Notes under the pieces: generated by a model | The model's input: the letters and a program-made list of their open reading frames with translations, nothing else | Database searches by the model: none | Told to the model about the DNA's origin: nothing | Shown: piece by piece, positions 32,755 to 43,039 of the stretch | How the letters are laid out: every line of letters starts with the position of its first letter | Numbering within the stretch: the stretch's first letter is position 1 | From: Pseudomonadota bacterium | GTDB taxonomy: Bacteria > Pseudomonadota > Gammaproteobacteria > Nitrosococcales > Methylophagaceae | Assembly (NCBI GenBank): GCA_030576275.1 | Contig: JALIBN010000003.1 | Location: 1-64,000 of the forward strand | Reading direction: 5' to 3' | Length of the DNA: 64,000 nt | Translations under genes and position numbers: made by a program

Positions 32755-35526
32755 CTAATGGAGTTTATTATTGGCTTGACCACCACCATAGGAATGGAAT
32801 TCTAATGGTTTACCACCTGGCGTGACTTTAACGGCACAATATTTGAATTCAGGAATCTTAGCATCAGGATCTAGGGCCGCATTAGATAATTTATTAACGG
32901 CTGCCTCGTAAAAACAGAATGCCATAAATACCGCACCAGTAGGCACTGATTCATCAGATCGAGCAATCATTGAAATTTCACCACGTCGTGTTGATAACGT
33001 AATCATTTCACCTGGACTCACACCCATTTCATCTAAGCTGATCGGGTTAATGGTTGCTACAGCTTCAGGCTCCAATGCATCTAACACGTTTGAGCGCCGA
33101 GTCATAGAACCTGTATGCCAATGCTCTAACATCCGTCCAGTAATTAAAACAAACGGATATTCTGCATCAGGGCGTTCTGCAGGCGGTACAATATCTGCCG
33201 GCACAAATTTACCCAAACCATTTTTACTTTCAAAGGTCTCCGTGAAAATGACTGCTTCACCAGGGTCTCCTTCCTTAAGGCATGGATAAACAATGGAGCC
33301 TTCCGTTTCAAGACGGGCCCAAGTCATTCCAGCCATTGTGGGTACAGCTTTACGCACCTCTTCAAACACTTCGCCAGAATCTTTGTAGTTCCAATCTAGG
33401 CCTAAGCGTTTAGCCATTTCTTGGATGATCCATAGATCTTGTTTGGCCTCTCCAGGTGGATCAATCGCTTTACGACCTAATTGTACTAATCTGTCGGTAT
33501 TAGTAAATGTTCCTGTTTTCTCAGAAAATGAAGAAGCTGGCAATATCACGTCAGCTAAATAAGCCGTTTCCGTCAAGAAAATATCTTGCACCACTAAATG
33601 TTCGAGCTCAGCTAATGAACGACGAGCATGATTGGCATCAGGATCTGACATTGCAGGATTTTCACCTTGGACATATAGGCCGGTTAAATCTCCAGCATGG
33701 ATAGCATGCATAATTTCGACAACCGTCAACCCTGGACGGTTATCTAATTCACACCCCCAGAGTTTTTCAAAATAAGCATGTGCTTTTTCATCATTAACAG
33801 GCTGATAATCTGGGAATACCATTGGTATCAAGCCCATATCAGATGCTCCTTGCACATTATTTTGGCCACGTAATGGGTGCAAACCTGTACCTGGACGGCC
33901 AATCTGTCCCGTCATTAATGCCAATGAAATCAAACAACGTGCGTTATCAGTTCCATGAACATGCTGAGAAACCCCCATACCCCAAAAGATCATCGATCCT
34001 TTAGATAGCGCATATAATCGTGCAGCTTGTCTTAACTGTTCAGCAGGAATACCGCAAATAGGCGACATCAATTCAGGCGTATAAGATTTCAAGTGCACCT
34101 TCATGGCCTCAAAACCTTCAGTACGCTCGGCAATAAACTCAGGTGCAGTAAGACCTTCTTCAATAATCGTATGCATCATCGCATTTAACATCGGAACGTC
34201 GCTACCCGGTTTAAACGCTAGATGGTTAGTTGCTAGACGTGACAATTCTGTTGAACGTGGATCCATCAAAATCAACTTAGTACCTTTACGCATGGCATTT
34301 TTCATCCATGTCGCGCCGACAGGATGATTAACCGTTGGATTGGCACCAATAATAACGATGACTTCAGCTTTATCAACATCAGATACTGGGTTTGAAACAG
34401 ACCCCGAGCCCAAACATTCTAGCAAGGCAACAACTGACGATGCGTGACAAAGTCGAGTACAGTGATCCACATTATTTGTTTTGAAGCCTGTTCTAACCAA
34501 TTTCTGGAATAAATAAGCTTCTTCATTACTGCCCTTAGCACTACCAAAACCTGCTAATGCATTAGGGCCTTGCTGATCGCGAATAGTATTAAAACCACCG
34601 GCAGCAAATTCAAGGGCTTCATCCCAAGTAGCTTCACGGAATATTTTATCAACATCGTTCGGATCCATAGAGAAATCAGCTGATTTCGGTGCACCTTCTC
34701 GGCGAATTAATGGTTTAGTTAAACGATGTGGATGATGAACATAGTCAAAACCATAACGACCTTTCACACATAAACGACCTTTATTAGCAGGGCCATCACG
34801 TCCTTCCACATAAATAATCTTTTCGTCTTTAATGTTGTAGGTCAACTGGCAACCGACACCACAATATGGACAAACTGAATCAACTTTACGATCGGGAACG
34901 GCCATACCTACATCATTGGCAGGCATCAATGCACCGGTAGGACACGCCTCAACACATTCACCACAACCGACACAGGTACTTTCACCCATTGGGTCATCAA
35001 GATCGAATACAATTTGAGTATGAGTACCGCGCATTGCTAGACCGATTACATCATGGTTTTGCTCATCACGACATGCTCGTACACATCGAGTACACTGAAT
35101 ACAGGCATCCATATTCACGGCGATACCAGGATGCGAAATGTCTGATTTAGGTTGATTCCTTGCATCAAATCGAGGTAAACCAATTTCTAATTTGCCAGCC
35201 CAGTAGTCTAATTCTGAGTTTAGGGTATGAGGCTTTTCTGACACGTCAGACTTTAGCAACTCCAACACCATTTTTTGGGATTTTAATGCACGTTCACTAT
35301 TAGATTGAACATTCATGCCTTCAGATGGCTGGCGACAACAAGATGGTGCTAGTACACGCTCCCCATCGACCTCCACCATACAGGCGCGGCAGTTACCGTC
35401 AGAACCTTGTCGTTCTGAGTAACATAAATGTGGAATTTCAATACCCTGTTGTTTTGCAACATCAAGTAATGTTTGGCCCTGCTCGGCAATAACCGCTGTA
35501 CCATTCAATGTGAAATTAATAGACAT
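32755..35526 (-). CDS. NAD-linked formate dehydrogenase, molybdenum catalytic alpha subunit
   Basis: The true start is ATG 35526 (MSINFTLNGT); the track adds 29 residues from the beta gene. Domains: N-terminal ferredoxin [2Fe-2S] (CYSERQGSDGNCRACMVEV), NuoG-like and two [4Fe-4S] sites (CIQCTRCVRAC, CVGCGECVEACP), the molybdopterin core opening CPYCGVGCQLTY, and a C-terminal MopB-binding domain. The metal ligand is Cys (HCTRLCHASSV), not selenocysteine. With the fused NuoEF-like beta subunit it oxidises formate to CO2 and reduces NAD+, like the Fdh1 type of methylotrophs. Start and beta stop overlap (TAATG). Confidence 0.93.
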   Translation of the reverse strand: MSINFTLNGTAVIAEQGQTLLDVAKQQGIEIPHLCYSERQGSDGNCRACMVEVDGERVLAPSCCRQPSEGMNVQSNSERALKSQKMVLELLKSDVSEKPHTLNSELDYWAGKLEIGLPRFDARNQPKSDISHPGIAVNMDACIQCTRCVRACRDEQNHDVIGLAMRGTHTQIVFDLDDPMGESTCVGCGECVEACPTGALMPANDVGMAVPDRKVDSVCPYCGVGCQLTYNIKDEKIIYVEGRDGPANKGRLCVKGRYGFDYVHHPHRLTKPLIRREGAPKSADFSMDPNDVDKIFREATWDEALEFAAGGFNTIRDQQGPNALAGFGSAKGSNEEAYLFQKLVRTGFKTNNVDHCTRLCHASSVVALLECLGSGSVSNPVSDVDKAEVIVIIGANPTVNHPVGATWMKNAMRKGTKLILMDPRSTELSRLATNHLAFKPGSDVPMLNAMMHTIIEEGLTAPEFIAERTEGFEAMKVHLKSYTPELMSPICGIPAEQLRQAARLYALSKGSMIFWGMGVSQHVHGTDNARCLISLALMTGQIGRPGTGLHPLRGQNNVQGASDMGLIPMVFPDYQPVNDEKAHAYFEKLWGCELDNRPGLTVVEIMHAIHAGDLTGLYVQGENPAMSDPDANHARRSLAELEHLVVQDIFLTETAYLADVILPASSFSEKTGTFTNTDRLVQLGRKAIDPPGEAKQDLWIIQEMAKRLGLDWNYKDSGEVFEEVRKAVPTMAGMTWARLETEGSIVYPCLKEGDPGEAVIFTETFESKNGLGKFVPADIVPPAERPDAEYPFVLITGRMLEHWHTGSMTRRSNVLDALEPEAVATINPISLDEMGVSPGEMITLSTRRGEISMIARSDESVPTGAVFMAFCFYEAAVNKLSNAALDPDAKIPEFKYCAVKVTPGGKPLEFHSYGGGQANNKLH

Positions 35527-37238
35527 TATTTCACTCCCCTTGTTTCTAGCTCTTCGGCGAAGTACTTGACTACACTGCGAACGGGGTTGGGAGCTGCTTG
35601 TCCCAAACCACAAATAGACGCATCAATCATTACTTCAGAAAGTTCTTCTAATAGCGTTGTATCCCAGGTTTCTTGTTTCATTAAGGTAACCGCTTTAGCA
35701 GTACCAACGCGACATGGCGTGCATTGACCACACGACTCGTCTTCAAAGAACTTCATCGCATTAACGGCTAAGTTACGTGCTTTATCCTGATTTGAAAACA
35801 CGATGATAGCAGCCGAACCAATAAAACAGCCATGAGGTTGTAATGTATCAAAATCTAACGGTACATCACCTAATGATGCAGGCAAAATCCCACCTGATGC
35901 CCCACCAGGGAAATAGCCATAAAACTCGTGACCTTGTTGCATACCATCACAATATTCTGCAATCAGTTCACGCATGGTAATACCTGCAGGCGCTAAATGA
36001 ACACCAGGATTATTAACGCGACCACTGACAGAAAATGAACGTAAACCAACACGATCATGACGACCATGATCAGTTAGACAAGACGGGCCTTTTTCCAATA
36101 TATCGCGCACCCAGTAAAGTGTTTCCATATTATGCTCTAAGGTCGGACGACCAAACAAGCCAACTTGGGCCACAAAAGGTGGACGAAGCCTTGGCATGCC
36201 TCGCTTACCTTCTATAGACTCAATCATTGCTGATTCTTCACCACAGATATACGCACCTGCACCACGACGAAGATGGATCATCGGCAGATTGTTGACTGGA
36301 GGGTTGGCAATTAATTTGGATATTTCTTTTTCTAATAATTGGCGAATAGCGGCATATTCATCACGCAGATAAATATAAACTTCATTAATACCTGTCGCCC
36401 AAGCGGCAATCAACATTCCTTCTAAAAAACAATGTGGATCACGTTCTAGATAATATTTATCCTTGAATGTGCCAGGTTCACCTTCATCAATATTAACTGC
36501 CATCAATTTAGGTTCAGGCTGTTCACGCACAATTCGCCACTTACGGCCAGCAGGGAAACCTGCACCCCCCAAACCTCGCAGGCCAGAATCACTCATGGCA
36601 TCCAGCACTTTATCTACGTTATAGGTTTCATTAATGCATAGTTGATAAGTTCTGTAACCACCTTGATCAATATATTTTTCATAATCGATGGCTTCAAGTT
36701 TTTCAGGCTCGATCGCATTGTTATTTACGGCGTCAGTAACAGTAGCTACATCAGCATGTTCAATAGGGTTCATACCCACGACAGCAACTGGGGCTTTATC
36801 ACAACGGCCAATACAAGGAACGCGTTGTACACGTACACCATCAGCTAAGCCACTTTCTAATGAATTGATTAAGCCTTCTGCTCCCATCATTTCACAAGTA
36901 AGTGATTCACACACACGAACGGTTAATGCTGGAGGTGGAGTACCATCTTCTTTAATGACGTCAAAATGATGATAGAAAGTAGCTACCTCGTAAACTTCAG
37001 CTTTCGATAATTTCATTTCTCGAGCTAAGGCAACTAAATGTTTAGCTGAAATATGTTGGTATTTATCCTGAATTTTATGGAGATGTTCGATTAATAAATC
37101 TTTTTGGCGTGACTCATCACGTAACAAAGCCTGCACATCAGCCATCGCTTCAGGGTCAACTTGTCGACCTTTACCTACAGATCTCGGCAATTTCAGCTTA
37201 CGCCCATCCTTCAGAGCACTGATTTGTTGCTTACTCAT
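35526..37238 (-). CDS. NAD-linked formate dehydrogenase beta subunit (NuoE-NuoF fusion)
   Basis: Residues 1 to about 165 are NuoE-like with [2Fe-2S] cysteines (CESLTC and CIGRCDKAP). The remainder is NuoF-like: NADH/FMN site GLRGLGGAGFPAGRKW, RRGAGAYICGEESAMIESIE and the [4Fe-4S] motif ESCGQCTPCRVGTAK. It passes electrons from the molybdenum subunit to NAD+ in the cytoplasm. A GAGAGG ribosome site lies seven bases before the ATG. The gene is upstream of the alpha gene and coupled to it; a separate gamma (NuoE) gene is not needed. Confidence 0.93.
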   Translation of the reverse strand: MSKQQISALKDGRKLKLPRSVGKGRQVDPEAMADVQALLRDESRQKDLLIEHLHKIQDKYQHISAKHLVALAREMKLSKAEVYEVATFYHHFDVIKEDGTPPPALTVRVCESLTCEMMGAEGLINSLESGLADGVRVQRVPCIGRCDKAPVAVVGMNPIEHADVATVTDAVNNNAIEPEKLEAIDYEKYIDQGGYRTYQLCINETYNVDKVLDAMSDSGLRGLGGAGFPAGRKWRIVREQPEPKLMAVNIDEGEPGTFKDKYYLERDPHCFLEGMLIAAWATGINEVYIYLRDEYAAIRQLLEKEISKLIANPPVNNLPMIHLRRGAGAYICGEESAMIESIEGKRGMPRLRPPFVAQVGLFGRPTLEHNMETLYWVRDILEKGPSCLTDHGRHDRVGLRSFSVSGRVNNPGVHLAPAGITMRELIAEYCDGMQQGHEFYGYFPGGASGGILPASLGDVPLDFDTLQPHGCFIGSAAIIVFSNQDKARNLAVNAMKFFEDESCGQCTPCRVGTAKAVTLMKQETWDTTLLEELSEVMIDASICGLGQAAPNPVRSVVKYFAEELETRGVK

Positions 37239-37381
37239 TTATACGCCTCTCACACTTCAATTAATGTTCCCATTATGGGGTTTTTTATTATAATTAACCA
37301 TGAAAGTACCATGCTCAGGCTTTATTGTGAAGTAAGAATTTCTACTTAAGGAGGTTTATTTTTAAATTGTACTCTAGACAC

Positions 37382-37420
37382 AAAAACGCCATTAATTACA
37401 TGGCATTTAATGGCGTTTTT
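37382..37420 (-). terminator. Rho-independent terminator after the DUF465 gene
   Basis: Perfect 14-base arms AAAAACGCCATTAA / TTAATGGCGTTTTT with an 11-base loop, followed on the plus strand by GTATTTTTT and on the minus strand by TTTTTG. It lies 39 bases beyond the DUF465 stop and could act in both directions, isolating the formate dehydrogenase operon. Confidence 0.85.
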
Positions 37421-37458
37421 GTATTTTTTATCGTTTCATTTTAATGTATGGAGTGCAT

Positions 37459-37704
37459 TTATTCAGCGCTGGTTTTAATTATCTGATAGAGCTCATCTTT
37501 TAATTGTAAACGTTCTTTACCTAATCTATTTACATATTCATCACTAGTCGGTTCTTCGCCACTTTCAATTCGAAAAATCTGCTTATCAATCGCTTCATAA
37601 CGATCCATCAGATGATGAAAGTAGTTATTACTCGCTTTTAGACTATGGATTTGATCTTTATATTCTGGAAACTCTTTCACTAGTGGGTGATGTGTTAATG
37701 GCAT
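37459..37704 (-). CDS. YdcH-like DUF465 protein
   Basis: This 81-residue helical hairpin protein is of the DUF465 (YdcH) type: PLTHHPLVKEFPEYKDQIHS, FHHLMDRYEAIDKQI, IESGEEPTSDEY and LGKERLQLKDELYQIIK match the family in order. Function is unknown; small DUF465 proteins occur widely in proteobacteria. It stands alone between two terminators or gaps. An FNR/Anr-like palindrome lies about 74 bases upstream of its start. Confidence 0.88.
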   Translation of the reverse strand: MPLTHHPLVKEFPEYKDQIHSLKASNNYFHHLMDRYEAIDKQIFRIESGEEPTSDEYVNRLGKERLQLKDELYQIIKTSAE

Positions 37705-37777
37705 CTTTCATTCCTTAATTTCAAAAAGTAAAGCATATCACTGAATAAATTAACCATTTTCGCGATCCATTAGTATC

Positions 37778-37791
37778 TTGATCTAGATCAT
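37778..37791. promoter_or_regulatory. FNR/Anr-like box upstream of the DUF465 gene
   Basis: TTGATCTAGATCAT matches the FNR/Anr consensus TTGAT-N4-ATCAA at nine of ten positions. It is in the 323-base gap (37705-38027) between DUF465 and ppsA, closer to the DUF465 start (minus strand). The rest of the gap has no open frame. One match in AT-rich DNA could be chance. Confidence 0.4.
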
Positions 37792-38027
37792 TACATTTAT
37801 ATAATCAGCTTTTGAGGGTTGCTGTTCTTTCTGCACTTATTTTAAACATATCATGATGTTGTTAAACCTAATCTGTATCAACTTAGTCAGTTTAAGTTTT
37901 TCCAATGTAGCTTAAATACTGGCAATACCAAGGAGAATAAGTAGTGAGCCAATAACACTATAAAATCATAATGCTATTGGTTACCTTATATACGATACAT
38001 ACCAGCGTAACACTTAATAGTCTAAAT

Positions 38028-40379
38028 TTAGTTTGCTAAATCTTGCCATGTAGAAACAACTGTATCAGGATTCAATGAAATACTTGTAATTCCTCTCGCT
38101 AATAACCATTTCGCCAAGTCAGGATGATCTGATGGGCCTTGGCCACAAATACCAACATATTTACCCGCATTTTTACAGGCTGTAATCGCCATATCCAACA
38201 TAGCTAAAACGGCAGGATCGCGTTCATCAAATGAACTCGCAACCAGTGATGAGTCACGATCTAATCCTAAAGTCAGCTGAGTCATGTCATTTGATCCAAT
38301 CGAGAAACCATCAAAATATTCTAAGAACGCAGATGCCAATACTGCATTAGAAGGTAACTCGCACATCATAATGATACGGAGTCCATTCTTACCACGCTCA
38401 AGACCATTTTCTTTCATGATCTCAATAACAGCGGCCGCTTCTGCCGTTGTCCGTACGAACGGAATCATTAGTTCAACATTGGTAAAGCCCATGTCATCAC
38501 GAACCCGTTTCATTGCTTTACATTCAAGTTCAAAACATTCTCTAAAATCATCTGAGATGTAACGAGCAGCGCCCCTAAAACCAATCATTGGATTTTCTTC
38601 ATGAGGTTCAAAATCAGCGCCACCGATTAGATTGGCATATTCATTTGATTTAAAGTCAGATAGACGAACAATTACTTTTTTAGGACTAAAAGAAGCGGCA
38701 ATTGTTGACACACCTTCCACGATTCGGCTGACATAAAACTCTACGGGATCACCATAAGCAGTGGTTCTTTCATAAATAACTTTTTTTACATCATCAGCCA
38801 TTTTATCCGCATTGATTAACGCTTTAGGATGAATACCAACCATGTTATTAATGATGAACTCTAAACGAGCTAAACCAACACCATCATTGGGTAACTGAGC
38901 AAATGAAAATGCGCGATCTGGATTACCAACATTCATCATGATTTTCACAGGAATTTCTGGCATTTTATTCAGTTGACGTATGTTATAGTCAAAGTCTAAT
39001 AAGCCTTCGTAGATATGACCTTCATCGCCTTCTGAACATGAAACGGTGACTTCAGAGCCATCAACGACTAACTCTGTAGCATCGCCACAACCCACAACTG
39101 CTGGCACACCAAGTTCGCGTGCAATAATTGCAGCATGACAAGTACGGCCACCACGGTTAGTGATAATAGCTGACGCTTTTTTCATGATTGGTTCCCAATC
39201 AGGATCGGTCATATCCGTGAGCAAAACATCGCCCTCTTCAAATTGATCCATTTGATCGAGGCTATTAAATAATCTAACACGACCTTTACCAATTTTTTTA
39301 CCTATAGAACGCCCAACAGCTAATATTTTGCTACGTTCTTTTAGAGTATATTCTTCAATGACATTTTCTTGTTGGCTTTGCACAGTCTCAGGGCGTGCTT
39401 GAACGATGTAGATTCGGTTATCAATACCATCTTTTGCCCACTCAACATCCATAGGTCGCTTGTAATGTTCTTCAATGGTGACAACCATTTTTGCCAACGA
39501 TTCAACTTCATCATCAGTCAAACAAAATAACACTCTTTGTTCTGGGTCAACATCAACCGTTTTGACTGGATTCGCTTCGCCAGAATAAATCATCTGGATT
39601 GCTTTCTGCCCTAACGTACGTCGTAATACAGATGGACGATCTGCAGTCAAAGTTTGTTTATGCACATAGAATTCATCTGGATTAACAGCACCTTGAACCA
39701 CCATTTCACCAAGACCATAACTACCAGTGATAAATACAACATCTCGGAAACCACTTTCGGTATCAAGACTAAACGCGACACCTGCGCTGGCAATATCAGA
39801 GCGCACCATTTTTTGGATGCCAGCAGATAATGCGACTTCATTATGATCAAAACCTTGATGTTCACGATACGAAATTGCTCGATCATTGAATAAAGAGGCA
39901 AATACTTCGCGAATCGATTGTTTGATATTGGCCAAGCCAGAGACATTCAAAAATGTTTCTTGTTGTCCAGCAAAAGAAGCATCAGGTAAATCTTCGGCTG
40001 TTGCAGATGAACGTACCGCCCAGGTTGCCTCGTGACCATATTCTTTTTCTAATTGACCGTAAGCTTCGTCGATTGCTTTTTCCATTTTGGCAGGGAATGG
40101 CACCTCGTTAATCCAGCGACGAATATCACTACCTGTAGCTTGCAATGCAGCGATATCTGTAATATCTAACTGATGTAAACGTTCAGCAATTCTATCTTTC
40201 AATCCGTCTTGAACCAGAAACTCTCGATATGCGTCAGCAGTCGTTGCAAAACCACCAGGAACTGACACACCTAACGGCGCCAGATTCTGTAGCATTTCAC
40301 CTAAAGAAGCATTTTTGCCACCAACTCTGGAGACATCATCCATGCTCAATTGGTCTAACTCAACTACATACTCAATCAT
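38028..40379 (-). CDS. ppsA: Phosphoenolpyruvate synthase
   Basis: The 783-residue protein has the PEP-synthase layout: N-terminal ATP-grasp domain ([32 protein letters not shown]), the central phosphohistidine domain with [20 protein letters not shown], and the C-terminal TIM barrel with [15 protein letters not shown] and [19 protein letters not shown]. It converts pyruvate and ATP to PEP, AMP and phosphate, allowing growth on pyruvate-yielding substrates. The regulator ppsR is immediately upstream on the same strand. Confidence 0.97.
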   Translation of the reverse strand: MIEYVVELDQLSMDDVSRVGGKNASLGEMLQNLAPLGVSVPGGFATTADAYREFLVQDGLKDRIAERLHQLDITDIAALQATGSDIRRWINEVPFPAKMEKAIDEAYGQLEKEYGHEATWAVRSSATAEDLPDASFAGQQETFLNVSGLANIKQSIREVFASLFNDRAISYREHQGFDHNEVALSAGIQKMVRSDIASAGVAFSLDTESGFRDVVFITGSYGLGEMVVQGAVNPDEFYVHKQTLTADRPSVLRRTLGQKAIQMIYSGEANPVKTVDVDPEQRVLFCLTDDEVESLAKMVVTIEEHYKRPMDVEWAKDGIDNRIYIVQARPETVQSQQENVIEEYTLKERSKILAVGRSIGKKIGKGRVRLFNSLDQMDQFEEGDVLLTDMTDPDWEPIMKKASAIITNRGGRTCHAAIIARELGVPAVVGCGDATELVVDGSEVTVSCSEGDEGHIYEGLLDFDYNIRQLNKMPEIPVKIMMNVGNPDRAFSFAQLPNDGVGLARLEFIINNMVGIHPKALINADKMADDVKKVIYERTTAYGDPVEFYVSRIVEGVSTIAASFSPKKVIVRLSDFKSNEYANLIGGADFEPHEENPMIGFRGAARYISDDFRECFELECKAMKRVRDDMGFTNVELMIPFVRTTAEAAAVIEIMKENGLERGKNGLRIIMMCELPSNAVLASAFLEYFDGFSIGSNDMTQLTLGLDRDSSLVASSFDERDPAVLAMLDMAITACKNAGKYVGICGQGPSDHPDLAKWLLARGITSISLNPDTVVSTWQDLAN

Positions 40380-40429
40380 TATTTAAGTCCTCGTTCATCA
40401 ATTTATTAATATATTTAATTCTAAACTAG

Positions 40430-41293
40430 TTAGTCATCATTTTCTGTTAGCCCAAACCGCATTGCCTGAACCACATCACTAGCAATTTCTTCAATAGATG
40501 TATCGGTAGTTTCAAATACCGGAATTTTAGCATGCTCAAACATGGCTTCTGAAATTTTAATTTCGCGTTCACAAACTTTAAGTGAGGAGTATTCACTATT
40601 AGGTCGACGAGCTCTACGTATTTTACTTAAAGGTACAACTTTTATCGTCAGCGCCACAAGTTTATGTTTATGTTTAAGTAAGAAATCAGGCAACACATTT
40701 TTGTCTAAGTCCTCTTCAGTCAATGGATAATTACTCACTTTGAGTGAAAAGTTCATAGCCAAATATAGGCTGGTAGGTGTTTTACCACTTCGTGACACAC
40801 CCACTAAAATCACATCAGCTTCGTCATATTGATCATAACGTACACCATCATCATGCGATAAGGAATAATCAATAGCATCAAGCCGTTTCTGATAACTTAG
40901 ATTGCCAGAAATGCCACTATTTGCTTGAAATTTTCCTGGGACATGTGAGGAGGCTTCACCAAAAGTTTGCTCTAATGGTTCTAAAAAGGCATTAAATAGA
41001 TTAATGATACAAGCATCGGTACTTTTAAGTATACGTTGTCCATTTTCATCAACCAATGTGCTAAAAACAATGGGTTGCTTTCCTGACGTTCTATATGCGC
41101 TCTTAATCTTATTGCTAGCAATAGTCGCCTTTTCCCTAGTATCGATAAAAGATAAGGTTAAAATTTGATAACGTTGATTAGGAAATTGAGCTAATAAAGT
41201 TTTGCCGTAATGTGCAGCACTGAGGCCTGTACGGTCAGATACAAAAAATATAGTACGTAATATTTCGTCTTCATTCAAATCTGAATTAGTCAC
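40430..41293 (-). CDS. ppsR: PEP synthase regulatory kinase/pyrophosphorylase
   Basis: A DUF299 bifunctional regulator of 287 residues: N-terminal FFVSDRTGLSAAHYGKTLLA, P-loop GVSRSGKTPTSLYLA and the C-terminal LCEREI-like segment (KVCEREIKISEAMFEHAKIP). It switches PEP synthase off with ADP by threonine phosphorylation and on with phosphate. The gene is 50 bases upstream of ppsA on the same strand, so the two are probably co-transcribed, unlike the divergent arrangement seen in enterics. Confidence 0.95.
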   Translation of the reverse strand: MTNSDLNEDEILRTIFFVSDRTGLSAAHYGKTLLAQFPNQRYQILTLSFIDTREKATIASNKIKSAYRTSGKQPIVFSTLVDENGQRILKSTDACIINLFNAFLEPLEQTFGEASSHVPGKFQANSGISGNLSYQKRLDAIDYSLSHDDGVRYDQYDEADVILVGVSRSGKTPTSLYLAMNFSLKVSNYPLTEEDLDKNVLPDFLLKHKHKLVALTIKVVPLSKIRRARRPNSEYSSLKVCEREIKISEAMFEHAKIPVFETTDTSIEEIASDVVQAMRFGLTENDD

Positions 41294-41315
41294 TTCTGCA
41301 CCTACTTTACTTAGT

Positions 41316-41345
41316 GAGGTAGCTCATTATTTAATGAGCTACCTC
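41316..41345. terminator. Long perfect hairpin between the CoA-ligase operon and ppsR
   Basis: GAGGTAGCTCATTA and TAATGAGCTACCTC are perfect 14-base arms separated by only two bases, 57 bases beyond the CoA-ligase stop. A U tract is missing on both strands, so it may be a weak terminator, an RNA-processing site, or a protein-binding palindrome. Confidence 0.6.
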
Positions 41346-41401
41346 CGACTGAATATGATAAATAAAGGTAGCATCATATCCAATCTGAGATAATGATGCT
41401 A

Positions 41402-43039
41402 TCAGGATATTCCAGATCGTACGGTTGCGATATCGGGACTGACTTCTCGCCTTAATATTTTGCCATTTTTTGTTCTTGGAAAATCCTTAGTTAAATAGAC
41501 AACTTTTGGCGCTTTATAAACTGCAAGGTGCCTCTTACCAAAGGCCAATAACTCATCGGGTGTGACATTCATTCCGTCTTGAAGTACCACATATGCAACG
41601 ACTAAGTTTTTATCTTTTTCGATCTCTTCGCCTATTGCGGCACAATCTGCAATTGCTGGGTGAGATTTAAAGACACGCTCAATTTCATAGGGTGACACGC
41701 GGAATCCAAAACTTTTAATAATGTCGTCTTTTCTACCTAAAAACCAAATATAACCATCTTCATCGTACCTTGCAAAATCACCGGTAAGAAACCATCCGTC
41801 ATGTTTTAACTTTGCTGTTTCTTCAGGCATATTCCAATATTCAATAAACAAACCTGGGTCAGTATCAGGGACACAAATCATACCTTCTTGGCCAACTTCA
41901 ACTGATAGCAAGGAGTCTGGATCTAATAATTGAATATCGTGGCCAGGCTGAGGAAAGCCTGCTGATCCGGGACGAATAGGACGTGATTTTGTTTCACAAA
42001 GATAATATGAAAACTCCGACATACCAACAGCTTCATAAATACTGATATCAAAACGCTCTTGCCACAATTGTAAAACTTCATCGGATAGATGTTCACCAGC
42101 ACTCATACAATGCCTTAAGCTAGACACATCATTTTTTCTGTAAGCTGTTTTTTGAATAATTTGTCGGTAAATAGTGGGCACACCCACAAATATTGTTGCT
42201 TTATGTTTAGCGATTAAACGTGGCCAAGTATTAGCATCATTTTTACCCTCATGAACAATGACTGTTTTACCTAAATATAAGGGATCCATTAATCCAGAAC
42301 CTAATACGTAGGTCCAGTTAAACTTGCCAGAATGCATGATGCGGTCTTGGCTATCTTCAGCAAAATCGAACCAATACTGTGAGGCTGGAGTTCGCCCAAT
42401 CAATGCTCGGTGGGCATGTAAAACCCCTTTCGGATAACCTGTTGTACCCGAGGTATAGACTAAATATGCAGGATCATCAGCCTGTGTATTAGTGGCGGGT
42501 TGCCAGTCGGTTATTGATGCTAGACACTTGCTAAAATCTTTCACTATGACGTCATCATCAGCCTCGACTACATCGCCTGGACCTGATAACAAAACCAGTT
42601 TTAAATCAGGACAATGAGAAATATTCGGCAATAATTTTACCCACATTTCCTTGTCTATAACTAACACCTTAGCTTGTGAATCTTTAGCTAAGTAAAGTAC
42701 CTCTTCTACTGTTAATAAAGTAGAAGTTGGAACCGAAATAGCACCTAATTTCATTGCACCAAGAAAGGCAATTGGGTAGTCTAAACAATTAGGTAAACGT
42801 ATTAAAACGCGTTCACCAAATACAACATCAAGGTCACGTAACAATTGTGCAAATTGACTGGTTCGCTTTGATAATTCAGAAAAACTAATTTGATCTGTAC
42901 CTAACAGATCATCTTCAACAATCATTGCAGTTGTGTTTTCGATTTTTGTTCCAATATGGCGATCAGAACAGGCGACGCCGATATTAAAGTGACTTGGTAC
43001 GTCCCAAACCCAAGGGGTAAACGGTATTAAATTACTCAT
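41402..43039 (-). CDS. AMP-forming acyl-CoA synthetase (acid-CoA ligase)
   Basis: The ANL-superfamily adenylating enzyme (545 residues) has P-loop LVYTSGTTGYPKGVLHAHRA, EAVGMSEFSYYL, the hinge GWFLTGDFARYDEDGYIWFL-(GRKDD) and the catalytic Lys in PRTKNGKILRRE. Overall pattern is nearest to benzoate/2-aminobenzoate-CoA ligase-like enzymes rather than acetyl-CoA synthetase, but substrate cannot be read from sequence. As last gene of the GntR-malic enzyme-lyase operon, overlapping the lyase by four bases, it probably activates the acid that the cluster degrades. Confidence 0.88.
   Translation of the reverse strand: MSNLIPFTPWVWDVPSHFNIGVACSDRHIGTKIENTTAMIVEDDLLGTDQISFSELSKRTSQFAQLLRDLDVVFGERVLIRLPNCLDYPIAFLGAMKLGAISVPTSTLLTVEEVLYLAKDSQAKVLVIDKEMWVKLLPNISHCPDLKLVLLSGPGDVVEADDDVIVKDFSKCLASITDWQPATNTQADDPAYLVYTSGTTGYPKGVLHAHRALIGRTPASQYWFDFAEDSQDRIMHSGKFNWTYVLGSGLMDPLYLGKTVIVHEGKNDANTWPRLIAKHKATIFVGVPTIYRQIIQKTAYRKNDVSSLRHCMSAGEHLSDEVLQLWQERFDISIYEAVGMSEFSYYLCETKSRPIRPGSAGFPQPGHDIQLLDPDSLLSVEVGQEGMICVPDTDPGLFIEYWNMPEETAKLKHDGWFLTGDFARYDEDGYIWFLGRKDDIIKSFGFRVSPYEIERVFKSHPAIADCAAIGEEIEKDKNLVVAYVVLQDGMNVTPDELLAFGKRHLAVYKAPKVVYLTKDFPRTKNGKILRREVSPDIATVRSGIS

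Noticed and set aside
34103-34327. Antisense ORFs over the formate dehydrogenase genes
   Set aside because: Many 60-90-codon frames oppose these long genes; none has a ribosome site or recognisable protein pattern.
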